DNA of 64,000 nt, taken from assembly GCF_003710825.1 (NCBI RefSeq), contig NZ_RHHQ01000008.1, positions 620,001 through 684,000 of the forward strand. Direction: 5' to 3'. Origin of the DNA: Brevibacillus fluminis. Lineage in GTDB: Bacteria > Bacillota > Bacilli > Brevibacillales > Brevibacillaceae. The translations under genes and the position numbers were made by a program. Below are positions 1 through 9,431 of the stretch, piece by piece (the stretch's first letter is position 1; every line of letters begins with the position of its first letter). The notes beneath the pieces are model-generated. The model did no database searches, was not told where the DNA came from, and saw only the letters and a list, made by a program, of their open reading frames with translations.

Positions 1-731
1 CTGACTATCGCCGCGGCTTTGGTCCTTTCACACCAGGCTTCAAAATCATTCCTTACGGCGATATCGAAGCGCTCCGTGCAGCGATCACGCCAAATACCGC
101 TGCGTTCATGTGCGAACCGATTCAAGGTGAAGCAGGCATCCTGATTCCAACAGAAGGCTTCCTCAAAGCGGCGAGCGAGCTGTGCAAAGAAAACAACGTG
201 CTGTTCATCGCTGACGAAATTCAAACGGGCTTTGGCCGTACAGGCAAAATGTTCGCTTGCGATTGGGAAGGCGTAACACCTGATATGTACGTAATGGGGA
301 AAGCACTGGGCGGCGGCGTACTGCCAGTATCCGCAGTAGCAGCGAGCGAAGAAATTCTCGGCGTGTTCGAACCAGGCTCCCACGGCTCCACCTTCGGCGG
401 AAACCCGCTGGCGTGTGCAGTAGCTGTTGCCGCTATGGACGTATTGAAGGATGAAAACCTTGCTGAGCGTTCCCAAGAGCTGGGTAGCTACTTCAAAGAG
501 CAATTGCAACAAATCAACCACCCTGACGTCAAAGAGGTTCGCGGTCGCGGTTTGTTCATCGGCCTCGAATTGAAAGGCAAAGCTCGTCCATACTGCGAGC
601 AATTGAAAGAACTCGGCCTGCTGTGCAAAGAAACGCATGAAACAACCATCCGTTTCGCACCGCCGCTCGTGATCAGCAAAGAAGATCTGGATTGGGCAAT
701 CGCTCAAATCAAAAAAGTGTTCGCGCAATAA
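1..731 (+). CDS. rocD: Ornithine--oxo-acid aminotransferase, 3' part (5' end outside window)
   Basis: PLP-dependent class III aminotransferase that converts ornithine and 2-oxoglutarate to glutamate semialdehyde and glutamate in cytoplasmic arginine/ornithine catabolism. The frame is already open at base 3, so the internal ATG at 108 is not the start; about 243 C-terminal residues are present of roughly 400 usual for the family. The cofactor aspartate lies in [15 protein letters not shown] and the Schiff-base lysine in VMGKALGGG, followed by the [13 protein letters not shown] segment typical of RocD. Acetylornithine aminotransferase ArgD is a close relative, but the [10 protein letters not shown] stretch and overall wording favour RocD. 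Hairpins follow the stop codon. Confidence 0.9.
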   Translation, partial: DYRRGFGPFTPGFKIIPYGDIEALRAAITPNTAAFMCEPIQGEAGILIPTEGFLKAASELCKENNVLFIADEIQTGFGRTGKMFACDWEGVTPDMYVMGKALGGGVLPVSAVAASEEILGVFEPGSHGSTFGGNPLACAVAVAAMDVLKDENLAERSQELGSYFKEQLQQINHPDVKEVRGRGLFIGLELKGKARPYCEQLKELGLLCKETHETTIRFAPPLVISKEDLDWAIAQIKKVFAQ

Positions 732-791
732 GTTTTTGCACATATACGATGCATCAGCCGCCAATCATTTTTGCGGCTGATGATTATCAAA

Positions 792-823
792 AAAGAACCG
801 CCGGGCTTCCCCGACGGTTCTTT
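792..823. terminator. Bidirectional intrinsic terminator between rocD and the convergent aldo/keto reductase
   Basis: Inverted repeat AAAGAACCG / CGGTTCTTT with a T-run on the minus-strand side (TTCTTTTTTG) and a shorter one on the plus strand. A second hairpin, CAGCCGC / GCGGCTG at 755-779, precedes it. It fits termination of both convergent transcripts. Confidence 0.8.
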
Positions 824-833
824 GCTGTGTTTA

Positions 834-1670
834 TCAAATTTTTTCATATACCACGTCCGGATCGGGCCCGGTTCTTTTGTCTTGGTTCAGTGCATCGATG
901 CTTGCCATTTCTTCATCGTTCAGTGCAAAGTCGTAAATCGCAGCATTTTCGGCGATTCGGCTTGGTGTGGCCGATTTCGGGATCACGATCAGATCCCGCT
1001 GCACATGCCAGCGCAAAATGATCTGCGCCGCTGACTTGCTGTGCACCTGTGCGATCTGGGCAATCACCGGATCTTGCAGAACCGCACCTCTGCCAAGCGG
1101 ACTCCACGCTTCGCCTTCGATGCCGTGTGCGTTCATGTAGTCGAGCAGCGGGCGCTGAGTCAAGTAAGGGTGGCACTCGATCTGATTGACCGCAGGCTGT
1201 ACATTCGCCCGGGTTGCGAGCTTTTCCAAATGCTCGATCTGGAAGTTGCATACCCCGATCGCGCGCACTAGCTTTTCTTCATACAAGCGCTCGAACGCGC
1301 GCCATGTCTCGAAAAAATGTGTTTTGGATGGCCAATGCACAAGCAAGAGGTCGAGCTGCTTCAGCTGCATCTCCTTCATCGACTGTTCGAATGAGGATAG
1401 CGTCTGATCGTAGCCTTGCTTTTCATTGGTGATTTTGGTGGTGATGAACAGCTCGTTTTGCGGAACCGAACTGCGATGCAAGAGCGAGGCTAGCAGACCT
1501 TCGTTCTGATAAAACTGCGCCGTGTCAAACGAGCGGTACCCGACCTCCAAAGCTTTGCCGATCGCAACCTCCGCTTCGGCCTCTTCCTTGATCAAATAAA
1601 CGCCAAAGCCATGCTGCGGCATCAAAACGCCATTGCTCAACTTGATGCAATCTTGTATGGATCGTTTCAT
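834..1670 (-). CDS. Aldo/keto reductase
   Basis: Cytoplasmic NADPH-dependent carbonyl reductase of the AKR (beta/alpha)8 barrel family, 278 residues, a normal length. The catalytic tetrad is visible: Asp49 and Tyr54 in SFDTAQFYQNE, Lys79 in ITTKI, His112 in LLVHWP; the C-terminal IPKSATPSRIAEN loop binds the NADP phosphate. The frame is open further upstream into the MFS gene, but the ATG at 1670 follows a GGAGGAGG ribosome binding site and gives the family-typical N terminus. It lies 22 bp downstream of the MFS gene and is probably co-transcribed with it and the IclR regulator. The substrate is unknown; a role in aldehyde or xenobiotic detoxification is inference from the neighbours. Confidence 0.92.
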   Translation of the reverse strand: MKRSIQDCIKLSNGVLMPQHGFGVYLIKEEAEAEVAIGKALEVGYRSFDTAQFYQNEGLLASLLHRSSVPQNELFITTKITNEKQGYDQTLSSFEQSMKEMQLKQLDLLLVHWPSKTHFFETWRAFERLYEEKLVRAIGVCNFQIEHLEKLATRANVQPAVNQIECHPYLTQRPLLDYMNAHGIEGEAWSPLGRGAVLQDPVIAQIAQVHSKSAAQIILRWHVQRDLIVIPKSATPSRIAENAAIYDFALNDEEMASIDALNQDKRTGPDPDVVYEKI

Positions 1671-1692
1671 CACGCTTCCTCCTCCATTTGTT

Positions 1693-2895
1693 TTAGCGCG
1701 GTTCCCCCGTTTTTTTGTCCCAGACAAAGCTGACCAACGCAAGTAGCAATCCGCATAACGACAACAGCGCGCCAAACCACGGCAACGCAGCCAGCCCAAC
1801 ATAGTTGATCACCAAACCACCGAGAAACGCGCCACCGGCATTCCCCAGATTGAGGGCGGAGTGATTCGAAGTAGATGCGAGCGCAGGTGCGTCTTTTGCC
1901 AATGTCATAATCCGTACCTGTAGGCCGGGAAGCACGCAAAACGAAGCAACACCCCAGATGAAAATGATGACCACTGTCGCGACCGGAACATGCTGGACGA
2001 GCGCGAGGATAACCAACACCACAACAAGTATGGCAAACGTTCCGATCATCGTCGGCATCAGCTTCCAGTCCGCAAGCTTACCGCCGAGAATGTTGCCGAT
2101 GGTGACTCCGAATCCGAACAGGACCAGGATCCATGTCACGCTATGCTCGGCAAAGCCTGTCACTTGCTCAAGAATCGGCGCAATGTAGGTGAAGACCAAA
2201 AAGAGGCTGCTGCATCCAATCGCACCTGTCCCCAGCACCAATAGCAGCTTCGGCTGCACCAGCGCGCGGAATTGGCGGATCAGGCTCGAGGACTGCCCCT
2301 GACGCATTTTGGGTATCAGCATAGTGATCCCAATAAACGAAATGATTCCCATAATGACGACTGCACCAAACGACGCCCGCCAGCCAAGATGTTGGCCGAT
2401 ATAGGTGCCAAACGGGACACCGATGATATTCGCCACGGTCAATCCCGCCATCATGACGGAAACCGCGGCAGCCCGCCGATGCGGCGAAACCAGGTTGGCC
2501 GCAATCACGGAACCGACGCCGAAAAACGTTCCGTGAGCGAGTGCGGTAAACAGCCGCGCTGCCATAAGCACGGCATAATTCGGTGCAATCGCCGCGATGC
2601 CGTTGCCGATGATAAAGAGTACCATCAACAAAGAAAGCAGCAGCTTCTGAGGAAGCCGGTGCGTCGCGATGGCCAAAATCGGCGCGCCGACTGCGACACC
2701 GAGCGCATAGCTGGTGATCAGCTGCCCGGCCTGCGAAATCGTAACATGTAAATCATGCGCCACATTGGGCAACAGCCCCATGATGACGAACTCGGTCATG
2801 CCGATGGCAAAAGCGCCTGCCGTCAGCGAAAAGAGCGAAACCGGAAATCGCGCTCTCGCTGTGGAAGTGCTTGCCATCTGCTGTAACTGTTCCAT
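1693..2895 (-). CDS. MFS transporter, drug/sugar efflux type (DHA1, AraJ-like)
   Basis: Twelve-helix major facilitator of 400 residues resembling the AraJ/YdhP group of the DHA1 family. The family signature near the first helix, GMTEFVIMGLLPNVA, is present, as is the RLFTALAHGTFFGVG segment of helix 4-5. The longer upstream frame adds 45 non-conserved, partly polar residues, so the ATG at 2895 (MEQLQQMASTS) is preferred; the upstream sequence AAAGGGCAGG is a moderate ribosome binding site. It sits between an IclR regulator and an aldo/keto reductase on the same strand, which suggests regulated export of a small organic compound that the reductase also handles. The substrate cannot be read from sequence. 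Confidence 0.88.
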   Translation of the reverse strand: MEQLQQMASTSTARARFPVSLFSLTAGAFAIGMTEFVIMGLLPNVAHDLHVTISQAGQLITSYALGVAVGAPILAIATHRLPQKLLLSLLMVLFIIGNGIAAIAPNYAVLMAARLFTALAHGTFFGVGSVIAANLVSPHRRAAAVSVMMAGLTVANIIGVPFGTYIGQHLGWRASFGAVVIMGIISFIGITMLIPKMRQGQSSSLIRQFRALVQPKLLLVLGTGAIGCSSLFLVFTYIAPILEQVTGFAEHSVTWILVLFGFGVTIGNILGGKLADWKLMPTMIGTFAILVVVLVILALVQHVPVATVVIIFIWGVASFCVLPGLQVRIMTLAKDAPALASTSNHSALNLGNAGGAFLGGLVINYVGLAALPWFGALLSLCGLLLALVSFVWDKKTGEPR

Positions 2896-2986
2896 TTTGT
2901 CGTACCTGCCCTTTCGATTGTGTAGAAGAAAAGCCGGCACGGCCATCGTACACGTTAACGTAAGCGAGGGACAGTTTCCTCCTGCC

Positions 2987-3736
2987 TTATGACAGCTGGT
3001 TGGAAATGCTCGCGGCACATTCGCGCACAAGCTGGCTGTGCAGTGGATCTTTTTCCTTGCTCACCCGCAGGGAAGGGCCGGAAATCGCGATGGCCGCAAT
3101 GACGTCCCCATTTTTGCGAATCGGTGCGGCGATGCAGCGCAGACCCACTTCCCCTTCCTCGTTGTCCTCCGCAAAACCATTTTCCCTGATCCGCTGCAGC
3201 TCCGCTGTAAACGCATCCCTGGTCACAATCGTATTCTCCGTTTTTTGCACCAGCTCGATATGATCAAGCACCCACTGCTGCTTTTCTGGTGATTGAAAAG
3301 CGAGGATGCACTTACCGATGGCATCGTGGTGCAAAGAGTGGCGATCGCCGATTTTTGCATGGGTTCGTGCAGCATAGTTTCCGTCGATGACGTGCGTGGT
3401 GACCATTTCCGTGCCGCTGATGACACCGCAAAATACCGTCTCATCGGTTTTTTTGCTCAGTGCAAGCAGCTGGGGCACCGCGATCCAGTCCATTTCAAAG
3501 GATGCGCCGCCTTTTCCCTTGAGCAGCTTTTGGGTCAATGCTTCCGCTGCCTCGTAGCGATTGTTCTCGTTCCGGGCGATGAACTGCTGCTGCTCCAGCG
3601 TGCTGATCAGCCGATAGGTCGTGCTTCTGTTGATTTGCAAGGTGTCAATGATTTCCTGGATCGACATGTTGGGACGCTCCAGAATAAGCGCCAAAACATC
3701 CAATCCTTTTTTTAACGTGCCGACTTCACTTTTCAA
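2987..3736 (-). CDS. IclR family transcriptional regulator
   Basis: About 249-residue DNA-binding regulator: N-terminal winged helix (roughly residues 5-65, with NRSTTYRLISTLEQ as recognition region) and C-terminal GAF-like effector domain (roughly 75-248), in which DAIGKCILA and LRCIAAPI are typical IclR segments. Two starts compete. The longest frame starts at a GTG at 3745, which has no ribosome binding site. A TTG at 3736 lies six bases after GAGGTG and is chosen here. The gene has a near-consensus sigma-A promoter and lies upstream of, and co-directional with, the MFS and aldo/keto reductase genes, which it probably controls. The effector is unknown. Confidence 0.88.
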   Translation of the reverse strand: MKSEVGTLKKGLDVLALILERPNMSIQEIIDTLQINRSTTYRLISTLEQQQFIARNENNRYEAAEALTQKLLKGKGGASFEMDWIAVPQLLALSKKTDETVFCGVISGTEMVTTHVIDGNYAARTHAKIGDRHSLHHDAIGKCILAFQSPEKQQWVLDHIELVQKTENTIVTRDAFTAELQRIRENGFAEDNEEGEVGLRCIAAPIRKNGDVIAAIAISGPSLRVSKEKDPLHSQLVRECAASISNQLS

Positions 3737-3801
3737 TTGCTTCACCTCAAAATGTACCGCGATGGTGGGAATCGAATCGTCTTACCCTTTTTCTGTCAGT
3801 T

Positions 3802-3831
3802 ATTATAGTGCAAACGAAGAATTTGTGTCAA
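3802..3831 (-). promoter_or_regulatory. Sigma-A promoter of the iclR - MFS - aldo/keto reductase unit
   Basis: On the minus strand TTGACA (3826-3831) and TATAAT (3802-3807) are separated by 18 bases, both perfect hexamers. The predicted start of transcription is about 55-60 bases upstream of the iclR start. Confidence 0.82.
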
Positions 3832-3840
3832 TTATAGAGA

Positions 3841-3865
3841 ATATATGATTAAAAATCTCATATAT
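3841..3865. promoter_or_regulatory. Palindrome just upstream of the iclR promoter, candidate operator
   Basis: ATATATGA (3841-3848) and TCATATAT (3858-3865) form a perfect 8-bp inverted repeat with a 9-base spacer, ending about 10 bp upstream of the -35 box. The position suits a regulator bound upstream of RNA polymerase; assignment to the IclR protein is inference. Confidence 0.4.
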
Positions 3866-3896
3866 AGGGATTTTTCGTTATAGCTGCGTGAACATG

Positions 3897-3940
3897 AAAA
3901 AACAGCGGTAGATTCGGACTCGAAATCCGGTCTACCGCTG
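3897..3940 (-). terminator. Intrinsic terminator of the chemoreceptor gene
   Basis: CAGCGGTAGA (3903-3912) pairs with TCTACCGCTG (3931-3940); on the minus strand the hairpin is followed by TTTTTTC. It lies about 110 bases past the stop codon of the chemoreceptor. Confidence 0.8.
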
Positions 3941-4053
3941 CTCTCTTTGCATTTCCTATAAGGTTGAATACTGCCTTGCTTTCAGACATGTGTGCCCCGT
4001 CATGGGGTTTCTTCTTCTTTTAATTCCGTGGCCTTCATGCCTTTTACACTCGT

Positions 4054-6096
4054 TCACACGTGAAATTTACTGACGGTTTCTCGCAGCTCTTTGGCCAAGT
4101 CACTCAAGCCAGTGGCCGAATGCGAGAGTTCACGCATGGAGTCCAGCTGATTGCCAGCGGAGGCTGCGGCGTTCGAGGCGCTGGAAGCGGACGCTTTGGA
4201 AATCGTCGAGAGCTCGACAATCGAGGCCGTCACCTGCTCTGTCGCGGCTGACATCTCTTCCGCAACTGCAGTGATTTCCTGAATCTGATCAGCCACAAAT
4301 CGCGTTGACGTCTCGATTTTCCGGAATGTATCGCCAGTGTCTTGCGCTACGCTGATGCCTGTATGTACTTCACGCGTCCCTTCATCCATCGCGCTCACGG
4401 CCGATGCTGTTTCCGTCTGGATTTCCGCAATCAGTCGCCCGATCTGGCTAGCTTGTGCATTGGACTGCTCCGCGAGCTTCCTCACCTCGTCTGCCACGAC
4501 AGCAAACCCTCTTCCTTGCTCGCCGGCCCGGGCCGCTTCAATTGCTGCATTAAGGGCGAGAAGATTGGTTTGCGATGCGATGCCGGCAATGACTTCAGCG
4601 ATGTGCGAGATTTCTTGGGATCGGCTGTACAGTGAATTCACGATCTGTGTCGAATGGCTGACGGAATGATGGATCGCATTCATTTGCGCCATCATCTTTT
4701 GGATGGACCCATTCCCCGCCTCCGTGTATTCAGCCATCTCGGTGGAGGACTCCGCCAGCGTCGAGGAGGCTTCGGCCACCCGCTGGATTCCGATCGCCAT
4801 TTCTTCCATCGCCCGCGCGCTTTCTTCCGCGGAATGCTGCTGGTTGTCCATTCCGCTGGCAACATCCTGGAACGATGCGGCCACCTGGTTGAATGCCACT
4901 TTCGCTTCACTTGCTTTCTCAGACGATTGCTGGGAAACGTCATCGACATGCAGAGCGCTATCATTAATCGTGCGGATGATCCCGAGCAGCTCCGCAATAA
5001 AACGATTGAGGGAGGATGCTACGCTGCCGATCTCGTCTTTTCGGTGAATGGCAATCTGCTTGGTCAAATCCCGCTCCTCTACCAGCTTGTCAATGCCTTG
5101 CTTCAACTGCAGCAATGGCTTGGCCACTTGCCGGTTGATGAACCAGTAGAGCACGATGAGAAAGACAACGATGCTGACCGCGAATATGGTTAGACTCGTC
5201 GAAAACAGACGGTCGATCGGCCCCATAATTTCTGCTGTCGGCAAAACGGTGACCAGCGTCAATCCCGTATCTCCGATTGGAGAGTAAGTGACCAAATTTT
5301 CGTTTCCGCCAATCGTGGTAGTAGACATTCCCGGCTCTTTTGCCTCGAGGATGGTCTTGCCGAGCTGATTGAGCCCTTCTTCAGACGAATCGGTAATTTT
5401 GGCCGCCATGTTTTTGGCACTGTCTCGATGTGAAACATATGTCCCGGAAGCCGATACAATAAATCCGTAGCCCGTCTGGCCCACTTTCAACTCCTGGATT
5501 CGCTTGCTCAAATCCGCCAAGGCTACATCCATCGTGGTTACGCCTATGATTTTTCCATTTTTGCGAATCGCGCTGACCGCTGTGGTCATCGGTACCTTGG
5601 AGACAGCATCGACATAAGGCTCCGTCCAAACATATTTCTTGTCCACGAGTCCTGCCTTGTACCAATCCTCCTCCAGATAATTGTAGGATTCATCGTTGTA
5701 TTGTGGGTCGATCTTGACGTCTCCTTTGTTGTTGAGAGCGTATCGGGCCAGCATTCGTTTTGTCGGGTCAAGTGCATTCGGCTCCATCCAGAAGCCGCCG
5801 CCCACGATTAGCGAATCCGATCCGACAATTCCAGTGACTGCGCCTTCCAGCTTGCCGATATCACCTGGCGCCGCAAACGAGATCGGATACGTCAACGTTT
5901 CCGTCAATTTACCGATGCGGTCCAAAGTTCCGTAAAACTGCGCCGCTTCCTTTTCCACCTGAAGCCTCAATTTGCCCTGCTCCTCGTCAAGCACGATGCG
6001 TTTCATTTGCGTGAAGCTGAAGGCAGATTGGGCAACAAAAATAATGATCGTGATAAGGGCTAAAAGCAAAACCAGGACGCTTTTGATGCTTTTCAT
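4054..6096 (-). CDS. Methyl-accepting chemotaxis protein, dCache sensor type
   Basis: Membrane chemoreceptor of about 680 residues that signals to CheA/CheW. Layout: first membrane helix about residues 7-26, extracytoplasmic double-Cache sensor about 30-300, second helix about 303-320, HAMP to about 375, then the long MA signalling coiled coil whose hairpin tip carries the conserved [20 protein letters not shown] region. In the sensor, [21 protein letters not shown] and [11 protein letters not shown] mark the Cache fold. The arginine that usually precedes WY in amino-acid-binding dCache domains is Glu here, so an amino acid ligand is not predicted. ATG at 6096 is chosen because GAGGTGAGGG precedes it. 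Monocistronic. Confidence 0.92.
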   Translation of the reverse strand: MKSIKSVLVLLLALITIIIFVAQSAFSFTQMKRIVLDEEQGKLRLQVEKEAAQFYGTLDRIGKLTETLTYPISFAAPGDIGKLEGAVTGIVGSDSLIVGGGFWMEPNALDPTKRMLARYALNNKGDVKIDPQYNDESYNYLEEDWYKAGLVDKKYVWTEPYVDAVSKVPMTTAVSAIRKNGKIIGVTTMDVALADLSKRIQELKVGQTGYGFIVSASGTYVSHRDSAKNMAAKITDSSEEGLNQLGKTILEAKEPGMSTTTIGGNENLVTYSPIGDTGLTLVTVLPTAEIMGPIDRLFSTSLTIFAVSIVVFLIVLYWFINRQVAKPLLQLKQGIDKLVEERDLTKQIAIHRKDEIGSVASSLNRFIAELLGIIRTINDSALHVDDVSQQSSEKASEAKVAFNQVAASFQDVASGMDNQQHSAEESARAMEEMAIGIQRVAEASSTLAESSTEMAEYTEAGNGSIQKMMAQMNAIHHSVSHSTQIVNSLYSRSQEISHIAEVIAGIASQTNLLALNAAIEAARAGEQGRGFAVVADEVRKLAEQSNAQASQIGRLIAEIQTETASAVSAMDEGTREVHTGISVAQDTGDTFRKIETSTRFVADQIQEITAVAEEMSAATEQVTASIVELSTISKASASSASNAAASAGNQLDSMRELSHSATGLSDLAKELRETVSKFHV

Positions 6097-6236
6097 TCTT
6101 CCCTCACCTCTTTTCATAGATTTATAGGAATCGTTTGACTCCGTTCTAGCTGTTATTTATCGAGTACCCGAAAAGTGGAATTGATAAACACGGATTGATC
6201 GACAGCTTACATAGCCGGGTATTTTCACATGCAAAA

Positions 6237-6267
6237 AAAGCACTCGATTGATAGGCCCGAGCGCTTT
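6237..6267 (-). terminator. Second minus-strand terminator after the esterase operon
   Basis: AAAGCACTCG and CGAGCGCTTT form a stem with one G-T type mismatch, followed on the minus strand by seven T. It lies downstream of another terminator at 6362-6398 and upstream of the chemoreceptor start, insulating the two units. Confidence 0.7.
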
Positions 6268-6361
6268 CCTATTTGTCTGCTCATACTTTCAAAACCCCTA
6301 TTGTTCCTGGCTATTACGGTCTGTTTCTCGCATTAGCTGCTCGATCTTTGCTCCTACAGAC

Positions 6362-6398
6362 AAAAAATCCCACAAGCCATCCAAATGCAGCTTGTGGG
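6362..6398 (-). terminator. Intrinsic terminator of the esterase gene
   Basis: CCCACAAGC (6369-6377) pairs with GCTTGTGGG (6390-6398), followed on the minus strand by six T. It begins 10 bases after the esterase stop codon. Confidence 0.85.
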
Positions 6399-6407
6399 CC
6401 ATTTCCG

Positions 6408-7376
6408 CTATTCCTTCCCCTTCAAATGCTTCCACAAATATTTCAGCTTTTCCAGATGGAACGCCGGCATGGTCTCATGCCCGAAATAACGGTATACTTT
6501 GATCTCTTTGACTTCCGTTTGCAAGTGGTTATACGCCGCGAAGACGGTCGACGGCGGCGTGATATCATCGATGAGCCCGATGGAAATAAGCACGGGGCAC
6601 GTGATCGCTGGCACATGGTTGATCAGGTCGAAATAGCTGAGCGTCTCCATCGCTTTCTCTTCAACCTCCGGAGCCGTATTGCGGCGGAAATACTCATTAA
6701 TCTCCAGGTACGGCCCAGTTGGCGTAATGTCGATCGCTCTGCGGAAATCGCTGAGGTATGGATAATCAGCTACCGCAATGTGCGGGATGTCGGACAGCGC
6801 CGCTGCTGCAAGGGTTAACGCGCCACCTTGGCTGCCGCCGATCACACCAATGCGAGCGGAATCCACTTCCTCGCGTGCTGCCACTACGTCGAGCGCGCGG
6901 ATCGCATCCATGTAAACGCCACGATAGTAGTACGTTTCTTTTGATAGAATCCCTTTGGTCATCCAGCCTGTCGTATTGCCATGCGGCGCGATGCTGTTGT
7001 CCTCGCTGAGCTGTTGGCCGCGCACAAGCATGCCATAGGTGGCATAACCGTGCAGCGCCCAATTGACCACGTCATGAATTTGCCCGTCGTGGCTCCAGTT
7101 GTAGCCGTGGTACATGACCAGTGCGGGATGCGGTCCAGCCGTATTAGGAACGGCATAATAGCCACGGATACGCGCCCCACCAAAACCCGCGAAACTAAGC
7201 TCATACAGCGTGACGCCATCTACAGGGTAATCGAGCGGCTTAAGCTCTGCATTGATCGGTGTTTCCGCCAGTATCCGCTTGCTTTCATCCCAAAATGCGG
7301 CAAAATCATCGCGGCGCGTCTGCTCCGGTCGATAGGCGCGGAGCTGCTCCAACGGTAAATCATAAGGCTGTCCCAT
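6408..7376 (-). CDS. Acetylxylan esterase / cephalosporin-C deacetylase (CE7 family)
   Basis: Alpha/beta hydrolase of 322 residues, the normal CE7 length, removing acetyl groups from acetylated oligosaccharides and similar esters. The family-specific RGQ motif (119-121), the nucleophile elbow GGSQGG with Ser182, an acid at Asp270/271 in GLIDDITPP and His300 in FGHE are all present. There is no signal peptide, so it should act in the cytoplasm on imported substrates. GGGGGAA precedes the ATG. It lies 26 bp downstream of the dehydrogenase gene on the same strand. No xylan or carbohydrate transport genes are nearby, so the natural substrate remains open. Confidence 0.93.
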   Translation of the reverse strand: MGQPYDLPLEQLRAYRPEQTRRDDFAAFWDESKRILAETPINAELKPLDYPVDGVTLYELSFAGFGGARIRGYYAVPNTAGPHPALVMYHGYNWSHDGQIHDVVNWALHGYATYGMLVRGQQLSEDNSIAPHGNTTGWMTKGILSKETYYYRGVYMDAIRALDVVAAREEVDSARIGVIGGSQGGALTLAAAALSDIPHIAVADYPYLSDFRRAIDITPTGPYLEINEYFRRNTAPEVEEKAMETLSYFDLINHVPAITCPVLISIGLIDDITPPSTVFAAYNHLQTEVKEIKVYRYFGHETMPAFHLEKLKYLWKHLKGKE

Positions 7377-7402
7377 GGTTTCCCCCTGCTTACGCTTTAT
7401 TT

Positions 7403-8284
7403 TTACATGCTTGCCAAAAGCGTGATCAATGCTTGTGTACCTTTGTTCTCCCCGCCCTGCGCTGCCAGCTCGTCATAGAGCTGCTTGGACAGTGCGAGCC
7501 CTGGTGTCATCAGACCCATTTCTTGTGCTGCTTCCAGCGCAATCGTCATGTCCTTGATGAAATGCTTCACGTAAAAGCCCGGTTCGAAATTGCCTGCGAT
7601 CATCCGGCGGCCCAGATTGGACAACGACCAGCTTCCGGCCGCTCCCGCTTCAATGCTCGTCAGCACACGCTCGGGATCGAGCCCAGCTTTTTGCGCGTAC
7701 AAAATCGCTTCGCATACGCCGATCATATTGGTGGCAATAGCGATCTGATTGCACATTTTCGTATGCTGCCCCGCGCCCGCCGCGCCTTGCAGCACGATGT
7801 TGGTTCCCATAACGGCAAGGATTGGTTTCACTGCTTCAAACGCTTCCTCTTCGCCGCCGGCCATGATCGTGAGCCGTGCCTCACGCGCGCCTACGTCCCC
7901 GCCCGATACCGGCGCATCGAGCGCATGCATGCCGTGCGCTTTCGCTTGCGCATAAATTTTTTGGGCCAGCAATGGGGACGATGTCGTCATGTCAATGAAG
8001 TGACTGCCTGGTTTGGCATGGGCGATAATGCCTCCCTCACCCAAATAAACCTCCTCGACATCCGAAGGATAGCCTACCATCGTAATGACTACATCCGATT
8101 CCTGCGCAAGCTCTGCCACTGTTTCCTTCCAAACTGCGCCCGCTGCCAAGAGCTCGTCTGCCTTTTGTTGCGTGCGCGTATAAACCAACACAGAATAGCC
8201 TGCCTTCAGCAGATGCGATGCCATGCTTTTTCCCATCACGCCAATTCCGATAAAACCGATGACTGTTTTTTCCTGAATACTCAT
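7403..8284 (-). CDS. NAD(P)-dependent beta-hydroxyacid dehydrogenase (3-hydroxyisobutyrate dehydrogenase family)
   Basis: Cytoplasmic oxidoreductase of 293 residues with the standard two-domain plan. The Rossmann motif is GFIGIGVMGKSMA near the N terminus, the substrate loop is APVSGGDVGA (about 124-133), and the catalytic lysine is Lys176 in GQHTKMCNQI. Members reduce or oxidise 3-hydroxyisobutyrate, tartronate semialdehyde, glyoxylate or succinic semialdehyde; these cannot be separated from sequence alone. GAGGGAGA precedes the start. It appears to be the first gene of a two-gene unit with the CE7 esterase; a shared pathway is suggested by position only. Confidence 0.9.
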   Translation of the reverse strand: MSIQEKTVIGFIGIGVMGKSMASHLLKAGYSVLVYTRTQQKADELLAAGAVWKETVAELAQESDVVITMVGYPSDVEEVYLGEGGIIAHAKPGSHFIDMTTSSPLLAQKIYAQAKAHGMHALDAPVSGGDVGAREARLTIMAGGEEEAFEAVKPILAVMGTNIVLQGAAGAGQHTKMCNQIAIATNMIGVCEAILYAQKAGLDPERVLTSIEAGAAGSWSLSNLGRRMIAGNFEPGFYVKHFIKDMTIALEAAQEMGLMTPGLALSKQLYDELAAQGGENKGTQALITLLASM

Positions 8285-8762
8285 GTTTGCGTTCTCCCTC
8301 TCTTTACTGATCGTTTCACGTTCCGCTCGGATACAGACCGTCCCATACGATTTTGCGGTAATGTACCGGTTCCGTATCCCCTTCCGTATTGAAGCACATC
8401 ACTTTTGACTGCAAGGCGGACAGCATCGTCATATTTTAGATCAGTGATCGATGCCTCTGCGCCCGTTGCCTGAATGTTCGCCAAATGGATGGCAGACAAG
8501 CCGCAGCATGTAAACGACGGCTTTCAGCCCCAGCTGCTGCAAACCAAGAAACATCCGCCTTTGGACGTGCTTCGCGTGCACTACCATTATACTTCCATTT
8601 GATTGCTTCCTTCCATACCCTACCTTTCTCACTCTTCACGCTTGCCACACTTCGGCTGCCATCAATCAGCCAAGCGGGGAACGGTGCTGATCATTTACAG
8701 TTCGATCCAAACCGAATCATTAGGGATGTACACTTATGACAACAAAAAAGGAGGTCTTCCCA
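8285..8762. other. Gene-poor stretch, possible decayed coding sequence
   Basis: Nearly 480 bp lie between the dehydrogenase and the flavin reductase. Three overlapping minus-strand frames of 60-72 codons look protein-like in patches (for example LANIQATGAEASITDLKYDD in one frame and GLQQLGLKAVVYMLRL in another). None has a convincing ribosome binding site or a recognisable family, and the patches lie in different frames. This could be the remains of a frameshifted gene, or only chance open frames in GC-balanced DNA. The last 100 bases must carry the flavin reductase promoter; no clear consensus hexamers were found. Confidence 0.35.
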
Positions 8763-9398
8763 ATGAAACAACTTCAATCCGAACCAACTGCCATCCGTGA
8801 GATTTTCCCCAGCATCTTGTATTACGGCACCCCAGTCATTTTGCTTTCCACTCGGAATGCGGATGGAACCACCAATCTAACGCCGCTCTCCTCCTCCTGG
8901 GCTTTGGGTAAAATGGTCGTGCTTGGTGTTTCGACCATCGGCCAGGCGCTGGAAAATATGCAGCGCCACCCTGAATGCGTCATCAACGTGCCTGCTCCGA
9001 CGCAATGGGAGCAAGTCGAAAGGCTCGCTCCGACCACTGGCCGCTTCCCCGTTCCTGCGCAAAGAGCTGCGATGGGATTTCGCCATGAGCCTGATAAATT
9101 TGCGACAGCCGGCTTCACGCCGCAAGCAGCCTCTGCCGTGCAAGTCGAGCGTATCCGCGAATGCCCGCTGCAAATCGAAGCGCGCGTCGAGCAAATCAAT
9201 CTGCGTGAAGACGGATTTGCCATCGTCGAAACGACCGCCCTTCACGTATATGCCCATGACCAGATCATGCTTGAGCAAGGCGCACAGGTCAGCGACCGTT
9301 ATGTCGATCCGCTGAAATGGAGCCCGCTGATCTATAACTTCCGCCATTATTTCGGCTTGGGCGAGCGGGTCGGGAAAACGTTCCGCGCCGAAACCTAA
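8763..9398 (+). CDS. Flavin reductase family protein (DIM6/NTAB type)
   Basis: FMN-binding split-barrel protein of about 211 residues, related to flavin reductases that feed FMNH2 to monooxygenases or act directly on oxidised flavins. Family features are the N-terminal strand VILLSTRNADGTTNLTPLSSSW, followed by ALENMQRHPECVINVP, where the flavin phosphate and isoalloxazine are contacted. The frame opens 27 bases earlier, but AAGGAGG sits in that stretch ahead of the ATG at 8763, which is therefore the start. The gene stands alone on the plus strand, with the convergent LigD polymerase gene 33 bp away. No partner monooxygenase is visible. Confidence 0.85.
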   Translation: MKQLQSEPTAIREIFPSILYYGTPVILLSTRNADGTTNLTPLSSSWALGKMVVLGVSTIGQALENMQRHPECVINVPAPTQWEQVERLAPTTGRFPVPAQRAAMGFRHEPDKFATAGFTPQAASAVQVERIRECPLQIEARVEQINLREDGFAIVETTALHVYAHDQIMLEQGAQVSDRYVDPLKWSPLIYNFRHYFGLGERVGKTFRAET

Positions 9399-9431
9399 CC
9401 CGCCTTCTGTAATCATACTGGTGTACCCGGT

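Noticed and set aside
7259..8392. 377-codon open frame on the plus strand
   Set aside because: Antisense to the esterase and dehydrogenase genes, both of which have complete active-site motifs; the frame crosses their intergenic gap.
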